Shown here in pieces: positions 1 to 7,605 of a stretch of DNA of 64,000 nucleotides. Position numbers and translations under genes: made by a program. Position 1 is the first letter of the stretch, and each line of letters opens with the position of its first letter. The notes beneath the pieces were generated by a model. It did no database searches and had not been told where the DNA came from. It saw only the letters and a program-made list of their open reading frames with translations. The DNA comes from Treponema sp. UBA792 (GTDB lineage Bacteria > Spirochaetota > Spirochaetia > Treponematales > Treponemataceae): contig DBIW01000036.1 in the NCBI GenBank assembly GCA_002296965.1, forward strand, positions 63,085-127,084, written 5' to 3'.

Positions 1-639
1 TCCGAGGGCTACAGGAAAAGGGCCGCCGTCTGGATTCCTATGGGCATCCGGACGGAATTCTCAGGTTCCGTGAGCTTTAACGGCGGGGAGTATGTCGTGA
101 CTCCGCGCACGTCGTTCGGCTATGTCAGCCGATATTCCTCACGCACCGTCACCGATCCTTGGTTCCATCTTTCATCCTCGCATCTTACAAGCATAATATC
201 GGGAAAACAGCTTTTCGGATCGGCTTTCGCCGTCCACGGGAATTTCGACGGAAGGCTTTCCCTTGTGTCCATGGTCGATGGCGAGAGCATAAAATTCACG
301 GCCGACTCGTCAAGACGCCTGTATTCAGCCGTATGGAACTGCGTCCAGGTTCCGTCCGCATCATCCGACGACGTGGACAGGCTTCACTGGTCTGTCAGCA
401 TAAACAGCCGCCACTGGATTGTCGATGTCGATGTCTTCTGCAGCCTGAAGGATCTTTCGGCCAGAAAGCTTGAGCTGCCGGAAGGCGGACAGAAGGTCAT
501 GAGCATGGTTCAGAGCGGAACGGGAACCGGCGAGATAAAGATGTTCAGACGCCGCGGAAAAAATCTTGAGCAGATCGAGTATGCGCGCGTGAGCAAGGTT
601 TTCTGTGAATTCGGACACAGCGAGGCTCCTGAATTCTGA
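1..639 (+). CDS. C-terminal part of a tocopherol-cyclase-like (lipocalin-fold) protein, 5' end outside window
   Basis: The reading frame is open from the first base of the window to the TGA at 637-639, so this is the 3' part of a longer gene; an ATG at 40 is internal. The visible 212 residues are rich in beta strands, Trp, Tyr and Gly. They include a segment near residue 40 reading GYVSR then TDPWFHLSSSHLTS, which resembles bacterial proteins annotated as tocopherol cyclase homologues; those proteins also carry a variant of GY..K..G followed by a W-x-x-L-x-S-x-x-L stretch. No signal peptide can be judged. It ends 21 bases before the promoter of yajC, with no obvious T-rich terminator between them. 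The family call rests on remembered motif similarity only, and an unrelated beta-rich protein is possible. Confidence 0.4.
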   Translation, partial: SEGYRKRAAVWIPMGIRTEFSGSVSFNGGEYVVTPRTSFGYVSRYSSRTVTDPWFHLSSSHLTSIISGKQLFGSAFAVHGNFDGRLSLVSMVDGESIKFTADSSRRLYSAVWNCVQVPSASSDDVDRLHWSVSINSRHWIVDVDVFCSLKDLSARKLELPEGGQKVMSMVQSGTGTGEIKMFRRRGKNLEQIEYARVSKVFCEFGHSEAPEF

Positions 640-659
640 TTTTTACCGGAAAATCAATG

Positions 660-689
660 TTGACCAGACTGTGATATAAATGGTATTCT
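660..689 (+). promoter_or_regulatory. sigma-70-type promoter for yajC-secD-secF
   Basis: TTGACC at 660-665 and TATTCT at 684-689 are separated by 18 bases, and TGG directly precedes the -10 box (extended -10). Transcription would start near 696, giving a leader of about 45 bases that contains the hairpin at 692-717. Confidence 0.55.
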
Positions 690-691
690 GA

Positions 692-717
692 TAAAACTGA
701 TGATATTGTCAGTTTTA
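692..717 (+). promoter_or_regulatory. perfect hairpin in the yajC leader
   Basis: TAAAACTGA at 692-700 is the exact reverse complement of TCAGTTTTA at 709-717, with an 8-base loop. It lies at or just after the predicted start of transcription and before the ribosome binding site of yajC. A T-run terminator for the upstream gene is not evident, so an mRNA-stabilising or regulatory leader hairpin, or an operator, are both possible. Confidence 0.45.
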
Positions 718-740
718 AAATTTATCACAGGATGGAAAAT

Positions 741-1160
741 ATGTCATTTATCCCTTTCTTGCAGGCAGCCGGAGGCGCGGGCAGCGCTTCGACTTCAGCA
801 TCATTTATTGGTACGCTTGTGCCATTTCTTCTTATCATAGTAATATTCTACTTCTTTTTGATCCGGCCACAGAATAAAAAGCAGAAGGAGACGGAGAAAA
901 TGCTTTCCGCCCTCAAAAAAGGCGACAGGGTTGTAACTATCGGGGGAATTCACGGAACCGTCTCATCCGTAAAGGACAAGACGGTAATAGTTAAGGTTGA
1001 TGACAGCACAAAACTTGAATTCAACCGCTCCGCAATATCCTCTGTGGAGAATCCGGAGTCCGAGAAGGCCTCCAAGTCCGTGAAGGCTGATAAATCCGAA
1101 AAAAAGGATTCCGCTGAGGCAGAGAAGACAGAGGAAACTGTTCCTTCTGAGGAAAAATAA
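741..1160 (+). CDS. yajC: preprotein translocase subunit YajC
   Basis: YajC is a small inner-membrane partner of SecD and SecF. The protein has one membrane helix (about residues 23-41, FIGTLVPFLLIIVIFYFFL) followed at once by the family hallmark IRPQNKKQKE, and then the YajC core LKKGDRVVTIGGIHGTV. The C-terminal 40 residues are a charged Lys/Glu/Ser tail. I chose ATG 741 over ATG 732 because AGGATGG sits 5-8 bases before 741; with the 732 start that sequence would overlap the start codon. It is followed 18 bases later by secD, the usual gene order. Confidence 0.93.
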   Translation: MSFIPFLQAAGGAGSASTSASFIGTLVPFLLIIVIFYFFLIRPQNKKQKETEKMLSALKKGDRVVTIGGIHGTVSSVKDKTVIVKVDDSTKLEFNRSAISSVENPESEKASKSVKADKSEKKDSAEAEKTEETVPSEEK

Positions 1161-1178
1161 TAATCCGGAGTAAATAAA

Positions 1179-2927
1179 ATGAACAAAAGAACCAGATTTG
1201 TGATTCTTCTAGCTGTTCTTGCAATTTGTTTCGTCTTTCTCTGGCCTTCTATAAGCTGGTACTGGAGAACTCCGAAGGAAGTTCAGGCGCTTGCGTTGGG
1301 CTCAACGGAAAACATCAAGGATTTTGCTATGGAGAGGGCGGAGGAGGATGTCCGCAGTATAAAGAAGATCGCCGCGGAAGATCCTTCCGTTGTTCTCGAC
1401 TCTGAATTCGCATGGATCGCAAAAGATGCCGCGAAAAAATACCGTGACCTTGACATGAAGAGGCCGTCACCGATGACAGTCACGGATGTGCTCAGGGCGT
1501 ATTCCTCCGAGCAGGAATTCCGTGCCGCGGTTCAGGGAAAATATAGGGATGAGATTCTGAAGGCCAAGAATTATTATCAGAATTCCGTCAAGCTTGGTCT
1601 TGATATTTCCGGCGGAATGAATGTGATTGTAAAGGCGGATCTTGATGCGGCTCTCGCTTCCCAGGAAGATGCCGTATCCGAGGCGAATGCGGCCCAGTTC
1701 AAGGCGGAGGCTATGGCCAATGCGATTGAGAACCTTACAAGCAGGATAGACAGGTTCGGTCTTACGGAGCCTGTGATCCGCCAGCAGGGCGAGGACAGGA
1801 TTTACATAGAGATTCCTGGCGCGGCGCAGGCCGATTCCCTGAACACCCTTATTATGGGAAAGGGAATCCTGAATTTCAGGCTTGTCGATATGGATGCCAC
1901 GAATTCCTTTAAAATGCATTATGCATCGAACCCGACCGGGACTTTCAATGCGGCCGGAGAACTGATGGATCCTTCCGTCATACCGGATGATACGGAGGTT
2001 CTCGGATATTATGTGAAGGATGATTACGGTCTTGACGAGCGTGTTGACTGGGTTGTCGTAAAGAAGGAGATCGCGCTTGACGGAAGGCATATAAAGTCGG
2101 CCGAGGTGCGCGCGGACCAGTTCACCAATCAGCCCGAAGTCTGCTTCAATCTGGATCCGGAGGGAGCTGAGATTTTCGGAGCCTTTACCGGCGCCCATGT
2201 CGGGGACAATCTTGCCATTGTCAGTGACAACAAAATCAAGTCCAATGCGAGAATTTCAACTGCGATAACGACCGGAAGCGTCTCTCTTTCCGGCGGATTC
2301 AGCGTGGATGAGGCGGAGAGCATAAAGAAGGTCCTTCAGACCGCATGGCTTAATGTTCCTCTTTCCGTTGAAAGCCAGCAGGTTATCGGTGCGTCGCTTG
2401 GCGATCAGGCGATTGCGCAGGGTGTCAAGGCTATTGTTGTCGGTCTTGGACTCATACTTGTGTTCATGCTGATATTCTACAAGGCTTCCGGTCTCAATGC
2501 CGTCGTCGCCCAGATACTGAATCTGTACATAATGTTTTCGGTCCTGTCGGCCTTTAATCTCACGCTCACATTGCCGAGCATAGCCGGAATGATTCTTACG
2601 ATAGGAATGGCCGTCGATGCCAATGTCCTTATATTCGAGCGTATAAAAGAGGAGCTGAGAGAAGGAAAGACACGGAAGGCGGCGATTGCGATGGGATTCG
2701 ACAACGCTTTCTGGGCTATCATGGACTCAAACATCACGACGTTCATAGCTGCTATATTCCTTTCCCAGCTTGGAACAGGATCTATTCAGGGATTTGCAGT
2801 GTCACTGGCAATCGGTGTCGTGTCATCCGTGTTTACGGCTCTGTTTGTTTCCCGTCTTATGTTTGATTTTGACACCGATGTGCTTCATGCTAAGAAAGTT
2901 AGCATCGGATGGGGGATAAAGCAATGA
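1179..2927 (+). CDS. secD: protein translocase subunit SecD
   Basis: SecD works with SecF in the inner membrane and uses the ion gradient to help pull exported proteins through SecYEG. The 582 residues begin with a membrane helix (about 8-25). The conserved motif LGLDISGGMNV lies near residue 139, a large periplasmic domain follows, and five further helices fill roughly residues 405-570. Those helices contain the conserved GMAVDANVLIFERIKEE segment near residue 482. Length and layout are normal for the family. The start has a GGAGT site at 1165-1169, 9 bases upstream. The stop codon overlaps the secF start (ATGA), so the two are translationally coupled. Confidence 0.96.
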   Translation: MNKRTRFVILLAVLAICFVFLWPSISWYWRTPKEVQALALGSTENIKDFAMERAEEDVRSIKKIAAEDPSVVLDSEFAWIAKDAAKKYRDLDMKRPSPMTVTDVLRAYSSEQEFRAAVQGKYRDEILKAKNYYQNSVKLGLDISGGMNVIVKADLDAALASQEDAVSEANAAQFKAEAMANAIENLTSRIDRFGLTEPVIRQQGEDRIYIEIPGAAQADSLNTLIMGKGILNFRLVDMDATNSFKMHYASNPTGTFNAAGELMDPSVIPDDTEVLGYYVKDDYGLDERVDWVVVKKEIALDGRHIKSAEVRADQFTNQPEVCFNLDPEGAEIFGAFTGAHVGDNLAIVSDNKIKSNARISTAITTGSVSLSGGFSVDEAESIKKVLQTAWLNVPLSVESQQVIGASLGDQAIAQGVKAIVVGLGLILVFMLIFYKASGLNAVVAQILNLYIMFSVLSAFNLTLTLPSIAGMILTIGMAVDANVLIFERIKEELREGKTRKAAIAMGFDNAFWAIMDSNITTFIAAIFLSQLGTGSIQGFAVSLAIGVVSSVFTALFVSRLMFDFDTDVLHAKKVSIGWGIKQ

Positions 2928-4159
2928 GAAAGACTGTGAAATTCAGTAAATTTTTTCTTCCGGCGGTAGTAATCAGTTCCGCCGTCATAATTTCCGGCAT
3001 TGCTGGATTTTTCGTCCGCGGGATAAACTTCGGACTTGATTTCAAGCCGGGTCTCATAGAGGAGGTCCGTGTCGCGCCTCCTGTCGCGGAGATGGTATAT
3101 AACGGGTCCGCAAGGATAACCGTAGAGCTTTCAGCGGGACAGATGGATCTCGTCATAAGCGGTACCGGTGCCAGGAATGAGACCCGGACGTATAACTTCG
3201 CCCAGTATCAGGATGTGAGCTCATTGGCTTCCGCCGTTAATGTCTATGGTGATGTGGTCATGACTGTCAGGGACGGGAATTTTCCGACCACGAAGCTGTT
3301 TTTGAATTCGGCTGTCTCGAACCAGCTGACGGATTCAGTGCTGTTCATATACCCGGCCGGGACGTCTGACATAACCACGGATGACATAAGGCTGGCTCTC
3401 GCGTCATGCGCCGGTGTCACCGTGAAGCAGCTCGGAACCGGTGCGGATGCCGGATACCAGATCAGGATGGGAGTTTCCGCCGACGAGACGCAGGACTCCA
3501 TGCAGTCGCTTGTGAACAATGCCCTGTATGAATATTTCGGCAGAGAGAAGGTCGCGGTTATAAAGACGGATTTTATCGGTTCAAGTTTCTCGAAGTCGAT
3601 AGCTGGAAAGTCCATAATAATGCTGCTCTGTACGGTTCTTCTGATTTGGGGATATGCCGCGCTGCGGTTCCACTGGGATTTTGCGCTCGGTTCTGTCATA
3701 GCGCTTGTTCATGATGTGCTGATAATGATGACGTTTATTGTCTGGACGCAGATGGAATTCTCCACTACGGTTCTTGCCGCCGTCCTTACGATAATCGGTT
3801 ATTCCATAAATGCGACGGTCGTCATTCTTGACAGGATACGCTATAACCTTACTTATATGAAAGGTGTCAGGAATTTCAATGAGATTCTTGACCAGTCGCT
3901 GTCCGACACGTTCACCCGTTCGGTCATTACGACCGCCACGACGCTTATAGCCGTTGTTTCCCTGTTCCTTTTCACGACAGGAAGCATAAAGGATTTCTCT
4001 CTTGCGCTTATCGTCGGTCTTATAAGCGGATTCTATTCGTCGCTGTTCATCGCGATGGGATTCATTTCCGCCTGCCGCAGAAACTGGAGGCCGGAATTCG
4101 GCGTTCATCATTCGCTTAAATCAGGAGCGGTGCTGAGGCCGCAGTCTTCCGAAGACTGA
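2924..4159 (+). CDS. secF: protein translocase subunit SecF
   Basis: SecF pairs with SecD. I set the start at ATG 2924, which overlaps the secD stop in an ATGA and has GGGGG eight bases upstream; ATG 2909 lies inside secD and is less likely. The 411-residue protein has an N-terminal helix, the motif GINFGLDFKPG near residue 29 (family form GIDFTGG), and five C-terminal helices. These include GYSINATVVILDRIRYN, where most SecF proteins have Asp rather than Ala after Asn. A second region of about 150 residues is periplasmic. A strong intrinsic terminator follows 45 bases after the stop, closing the yajC-secDF unit. Confidence 0.95.
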   Translation: MRKTVKFSKFFLPAVVISSAVIISGIAGFFVRGINFGLDFKPGLIEEVRVAPPVAEMVYNGSARITVELSAGQMDLVISGTGARNETRTYNFAQYQDVSSLASAVNVYGDVVMTVRDGNFPTTKLFLNSAVSNQLTDSVLFIYPAGTSDITTDDIRLALASCAGVTVKQLGTGADAGYQIRMGVSADETQDSMQSLVNNALYEYFGREKVAVIKTDFIGSSFSKSIAGKSIIMLLCTVLLIWGYAALRFHWDFALGSVIALVHDVLIMMTFIVWTQMEFSTTVLAAVLTIIGYSINATVVILDRIRYNLTYMKGVRNFNEILDQSLSDTFTRSVITTATTLIAVVSLFLFTTGSIKDFSLALIVGLISGFYSSLFIAMGFISACRRNWRPEFGVHHSLKSGAVLRPQSSED

Positions 4160-4204
4160 CGCTTCTCCGTGTCGGATTTTAATTCCGGAAGTCAGTTTTG
4201 TCGG

Positions 4205-4234
4205 GCCGGCGCTTTAAAGGCGCCGGCTTTTTTT
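4205..4234 (+). terminator. rho-independent terminator of yajC-secD-secF
   Basis: GCCGGCGC at 4205-4212 pairs perfectly with GCGCCGGC at 4220-4227 around a 7-base loop, followed by a run of seven T. The T-run ends one base before the predicted -10 box of ispH, so terminator and next promoter are packed back to back. Confidence 0.93.
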
Positions 4235-4235
4235 G

Positions 4236-4241
4236 TATATT
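4236..4241 (+). promoter_or_regulatory. candidate -10 box of ispH
   Basis: TATATT at 4236-4241 ends six bases before the ispH ATG. No good -35 box is visible, since that position falls in the terminator loop. If it is real the transcript would be leaderless, as for several other genes here. Confidence 0.4.
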
Positions 4242-4247
4242 CTCATC

Positions 4248-5120
4248 ATGTGCAGAAAAATTATCCGGGCGGATGTCCTCGGCTTCTGCTTCGGGGTCCG
4301 CCGTGCCGTAGATCTTTCGCTGTCCGAGCTTGAGCGGTGTCCTCGCGGCACGGTCTGTTCCATAGGGCCGCTTATTCACAACAGAACTTTTCTTGAATAT
4401 ATGGAGGACAGGGGTCTTTCTGTCGCTTTGGATTCCGGTGCCCTGTCTTCCGGAAAGACCGCAATCATAAGGGCCCACGGAATTTCTCCTGCCGAGATGG
4501 AAAGAATTTCGCGGTCAGGCTGCCGTGTGGTTGACGCGACCTGTCCCCGTGTCAAGATGAGCCAGCATATCGTCGGAAGGGAAGCCGCGCGGGGAAAATT
4601 CATTATACTGACGGGCGACAGGAATCATGGCGAGGTGAGGAGCGTCGCGGGGTTTGCGTCCTGCGGATTTTCCGTCATACAGACGGCGGATGAGGCGGAG
4701 GAATTTTCCGTCCCGGCGGATTTCAACGGAAAATCGGTTCTCCTGAGCCAGACGACGTTCAGTCCTGATGAATTCCGGCGGATTTCGGAGATTCTGGCGG
4801 GGAAAATTCCGGATCTTGCCGTAATCAACACGATATGTCCTGCCACGGAGGAGCGTCAGGCGGCGCTTCTTAGACTCAGTTCCGTCACGGACGGTATTGT
4901 CGTTGTTGGGGGCAGGGCATCCGCAAATACGGTGAGACTTTTCAATCTGGCCCGCAGTAATGTTCCCGCCGCAGTTCATGTGGAGACCGCGGATGAGATA
5001 CCGGACAGTTTTTTCGGGCTTGAGAGGGTCGGACTCACGGCAGGCGCGTCAACACCCGATTTCATAATATCGGAGGTCGAGGACAGGTTTTCCGGAATGG
5101 GCTACCGGATCGGACCGTGA
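4248..5120 (+). CDS. ispH: 4-hydroxy-3-methylbut-2-enyl diphosphate reductase
   Basis: IspH is the last enzyme of the MEP pathway. It reduces HMBPP to isopentenyl and dimethylallyl diphosphate using an iron-sulfur cluster. The three cluster cysteines are visible in GFCFGV (Cys14), VDATCPRV (about residue 102) and NTICPAT (about 196). Substrate residues appear in PLIHN (His44), RAHG (about 81-84), SQTTF and LTAGAST. At 290 residues the length is normal. I use ATG 4248; a TTG 15 bases earlier would fall in the T-run after the terminator. There is no ribosome binding site, and a -10-like box ends six bases upstream. The MEP pathway fits a treponeme. Confidence 0.94.
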   Translation: MCRKIIRADVLGFCFGVRRAVDLSLSELERCPRGTVCSIGPLIHNRTFLEYMEDRGLSVALDSGALSSGKTAIIRAHGISPAEMERISRSGCRVVDATCPRVKMSQHIVGREAARGKFIILTGDRNHGEVRSVAGFASCGFSVIQTADEAEEFSVPADFNGKSVLLSQTTFSPDEFRRISEILAGKIPDLAVINTICPATEERQAALLRLSSVTDGIVVVGGRASANTVRLFNLARSNVPAAVHVETADEIPDSFFGLERVGLTAGASTPDFIISEVEDRFSGMGYRIGP

Positions 5121-5187
5121 AAGCCGATTGTTCCGGCGGATTATCCGGATGCGGCGCTGCCCCTGGAGCCTGACGGCGGCCTGTCAA

Positions 5188-5214
5188 AAAAGATATTCCA
5201 TGGATATATCTTTT
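5188..5214 (+). terminator. AT-rich hairpin after ispH, possible weak terminator
   Basis: AAAAGATAT at 5188-5196 pairs with ATATCTTTT at 5206-5214 across a 9-base loop. The T-run forms part of the 3' arm, so it could stop transcription on either strand. It overlaps the start of the secG promoter region. Confidence 0.45.
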
Positions 5215-5215
5215 A

Positions 5216-5244
5216 TTGACCAAAATACTGTTTTCGATTAATAT
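5216..5244 (+). promoter_or_regulatory. sigma-70-type promoter for secG
   Basis: TTGACC at 5216-5221 and TAATAT at 5239-5244 are 17 bases apart, close to consensus. Transcription would start near 5251, about 50 bases before the secG ATG. Confidence 0.8.
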
Positions 5245-5300
5245 TATGCACATTCTTTACCTGATATATTTGAACTGTATTTTTTTATTGGAGAAATAAG

Positions 5301-5675
5301 ATGGGTCCTATAGGTGTAGTGCTTCTCGTGGCGTTTGTTGTTGTTTGTGTGCTGCTCGTTCTTCTTGTCGCAATGCAGGATGACGGACAGAGTGGAATGG
5401 GAGGAATTCTCGGAGGCCGCAGCACCGCCGCTTTCGGTTCTCATTCCGCAAGCATGCTCACAAAGACCACGTTTGTTCTTGTCGTCATGTTTTTTGTCCT
5501 GGCTTTCGGGCTTGCCCTGGTGAATAAAAAGCCTGCGGTCGAGAAGGATCTTGTCCCTTCCTCTGCCGGAACTGAAGAGGTTTCTTCCGGACAGAACGGA
5601 GACTGGTGGTCTGAAGCGGAGAGCGCCGCTCCGGAAATGGAGATGACTGACGGAGAAGCAGTGACAGCCGAATAG
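5301..5675 (+). CDS. secG: preprotein translocase subunit SecG
   Basis: SecG is the small third subunit of the SecYEG channel. The 124-residue protein has the expected two membrane helices (about residues 3-22 and 53-73). Between them is the cytoplasmic loop QDDGQSGMGGILGGRSTAAFGS, a form of the SecG loop that normally reads GLGG.GSxxxFG. The C-terminal 45 residues are acidic and Ser-rich, longer than in many SecG proteins. GGAGAAATAAG precedes the ATG. The gene has its own promoter and may also drive the genes downstream. Confidence 0.93.
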   Translation: MGPIGVVLLVAFVVVCVLLVLLVAMQDDGQSGMGGILGGRSTAAFGSHSASMLTKTTFVLVVMFFVLAFGLALVNKKPAVEKDLVPSSAGTEEVSSGQNGDWWSEAESAAPEMEMTDGEAVTAE

Positions 5676-5729
5676 ATATATTTGCAGGCTGCCGCCGGGC
5701 TTTCAACTGAATTTTCAGAAGAGGTTGTT

Positions 5730-6197
5730 ATGCTTAGTAATCTGATTACCCGGAACAATGTTCTGGTTGATATGGAAAGTACTGAAAAAGATGAGGCGTT
5801 GGCGGAACTTCTTGAGGTTCTGGTCGCCGGGCAGCCGCAGATAGACCGCCGGGAGGCTCTGGAATCCCTTTGTTCCAGAGAAGATAAGATGAGCACCGCA
5901 GTGATGCCTTGTGTCGCTGTACCCCATGCGGTCTGTCCTTCCGTTAAAAAAACAGCAGTCGCCCTTGGAATATCAAGGAACGGCATTGAATTTGATCTTC
6001 CGGACTCTCCCGGATATGAGACGACTTCCGTAAATATTATATTTGAGACTCTTTTTGAGGAGAAGGAGACAGAGACTCATCTCCATCTTCTTCGGGATAT
6101 CCTGTATGTCACCAGCAATCCTGAATTCCTGCCGGGAATCAGACGGGCCAAGACAGCGCAGGATGTCTGTGATCTGATATGTTCGCTTGAGGCATAG
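5730..6197 (+). CDS. PTS EIIA type-2 domain protein (PtsN-like)
   Basis: This 155-residue protein is a single fructose/nitrogen-type EIIA domain. The phosphorylatable histidine is His66 in VAVPHA, after a typical SREDKMSTAVMP segment. Such stand-alone EIIA proteins usually act as phosphorylation-controlled regulators rather than sugar transporters. The start at ATG 5730 has GAGG 6 bases upstream; an earlier in-frame start at 5682 would leave no ribosome site and add unlike residues. It sits eight bases before the V-ATPase operon, so it is probably co-transcribed with it. Whether it controls that operon is only an inference from position. Confidence 0.85.
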   Translation: MLSNLITRNNVLVDMESTEKDEALAELLEVLVAGQPQIDRREALESLCSREDKMSTAVMPCVAVPHAVCPSVKKTAVALGISRNGIEFDLPDSPGYETTSVNIIFETLFEEKETETHLHLLRDILYVTSNPEFLPGIRRAKTAQDVCDLICSLEA

Positions 6198-6205
6198 GAG
6201 GCGGT

Positions 6206-6526
6206 ATGGCAGAAAAAGATGTTGAGACGGGTGTTATAGAGCATCTGCTTCAGGTTGAGAAGGATGCTTCCTCTCTTATAGATGAGGCTGTCAGGGAGGC
6301 TGACTCAAGAATCGCCGCGGCGAAATCCAGGTACAATTCGGAGTATAAAAGCAGATACGACGACATGGTCGGAAAGCTTGACCGTGACTATAACGCGGAA
6401 ATTCAGGAACTGAAGGACAGCCATAAAAAACTGCTTGAGGATTATGAGGCTGAAATGCGGAGCAGTCCGCGCCATCAGGAGGAATTCAATAAACTTCTTG
6501 ATAAGCTTCTTTTTGAGGCGGTGTGA
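6206..6526 (+). CDS. V-type ATPase peripheral stalk subunit (G/H-like)
   Basis: A 106-residue, almost wholly helical and highly charged protein at the head of the V-ATPase operon. The N-terminal half, with ETGVIEHLLQVEKDASSLIDEA, resembles the coiled-coil stalk subunit called G in eukaryotes or H in archaea. That subunit forms the peripheral stator with subunit E. An AGGAGG site precedes the ATG. The stop is followed ten bases later by the subunit C start. Identification rests on position plus coiled-coil character, since this family is weakly conserved. Confidence 0.75.
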   Translation: MAEKDVETGVIEHLLQVEKDASSLIDEAVREADSRIAAAKSRYNSEYKSRYDDMVGKLDRDYNAEIQELKDSHKKLLEDYEAEMRSSPRHQEEFNKLLDKLLFEAV

Positions 6527-6536
6527 GGGCCTTGTT

Positions 6537-7550
6537 ATGGATAAGACTGGCGCTGAATGTTTCGTTTATGCTAAGGCCTGCGGTCTGCTTGCAAAATCCT
6601 TCACCGGCTCAAGGGCGGCGGCGCTTTTTGATGCGAGGAGTCTTTCCGAGCTTTGGACGCTGCTTTTCAGGACGCAGGCACCGCTCGTGCCGGAGGTTAT
6701 GCTTGCAGGTCAGATAGAAAGAGCCGCCTTCTCGTCTTTTATAGGTGACTATACGAGCTTCGTGGAACAGTTCGACAGGCCGGACGGAATACTCACCGAA
6801 CAGTTGCGCATGTATGAGGTCGAGGATTTGAAGGAGGTCGGTGCCGCCCTGTGTTCCGGCGAGCAGGAATGCCCCCCCCTTATTGAGCTTGGAAAATTCA
6901 CCACACTCGACTTTTCAAAATGGCCGGACATAAAGAGGATAACGGAGAATTCTCCATATTCCTGGTATGATTCCGTTCCTGGGGCGCATGAGCAGCAGAA
7001 AACCGAATTCCGCCTTGATGTCCAGACCGTGCGTGCGATCTGGAATGCGGCGAACTGTGTCCGCGGAGATGGAAGCGGGGCGCTGGTCTCCCTTTACCGT
7101 GATGAATATGTCATGAAGAACATAGTCTGGGCGCTGAGGCTGAGAATCAATTACCAGATGTCAGATGACGAGATCCTCTCCAGGCTTTTTTTCGTGACCG
7201 GGACAAGGGCGGCCGCCAAGGATCCGCTTGCGGGGCCTGCAGTTCAGCTGCTGTCGAGGAAGACTGATCTTTATGATGAATGGCGTGACTGGAAGTACGC
7301 CGAATTTCTGAACCCTCATGAGGAGGGCAGCATCTGGTCCGTCGATCCGGTGTGGATAGAAAGAATGTCCCGGATACGGCAGAACAGGACGGCCGGGAAA
7401 ATATTCCGTCAATATCCTATGACAACCGCGGCGCTGATCGCCTGGTTCAAGATGAAGTCATTCGAGTTGAGCTGTATCAGGACTGCGGTGGAGAGTCTCA
7501 GGCTGAATGTTCCCGGCGGAGAGGCGATGGAGGCCGTCGGTGTCTCATGA
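6537..7550 (+). CDS. V-type ATPase subunit C (AC39-like)
   Basis: Subunit C is the funnel-shaped connector between the central shaft and the membrane rotor in bacterial V-ATPases. The protein is 337 residues, helical, and begins VYAKACGLLAKSF, which fits the family's start pattern (Y..AR.R.....L). It contains a repeated helical design with a late NxxRA-like region, as in AC39 proteins. The start at ATG 6537 lies just after GAGGGCCTTGTT and just after the preceding stop; in-frame ATGs further upstream would overlap that gene. No signal peptide or membrane helix is present, as expected. Confidence 0.82.
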   Translation: MDKTGAECFVYAKACGLLAKSFTGSRAAALFDARSLSELWTLLFRTQAPLVPEVMLAGQIERAAFSSFIGDYTSFVEQFDRPDGILTEQLRMYEVEDLKEVGAALCSGEQECPPLIELGKFTTLDFSKWPDIKRITENSPYSWYDSVPGAHEQQKTEFRLDVQTVRAIWNAANCVRGDGSGALVSLYRDEYVMKNIVWALRLRINYQMSDDEILSRLFFVTGTRAAAKDPLAGPAVQLLSRKTDLYDEWRDWKYAEFLNPHEEGSIWSVDPVWIERMSRIRQNRTAGKIFRQYPMTTAALIAWFKMKSFELSCIRTAVESLRLNVPGGEAMEAVGVS

Positions 7551-7605
7551 GCCTTCCTTCGTTTTCGGGCGAATGAATTTGACGTGGATTTTATAGGGGA
7601 TAAGA

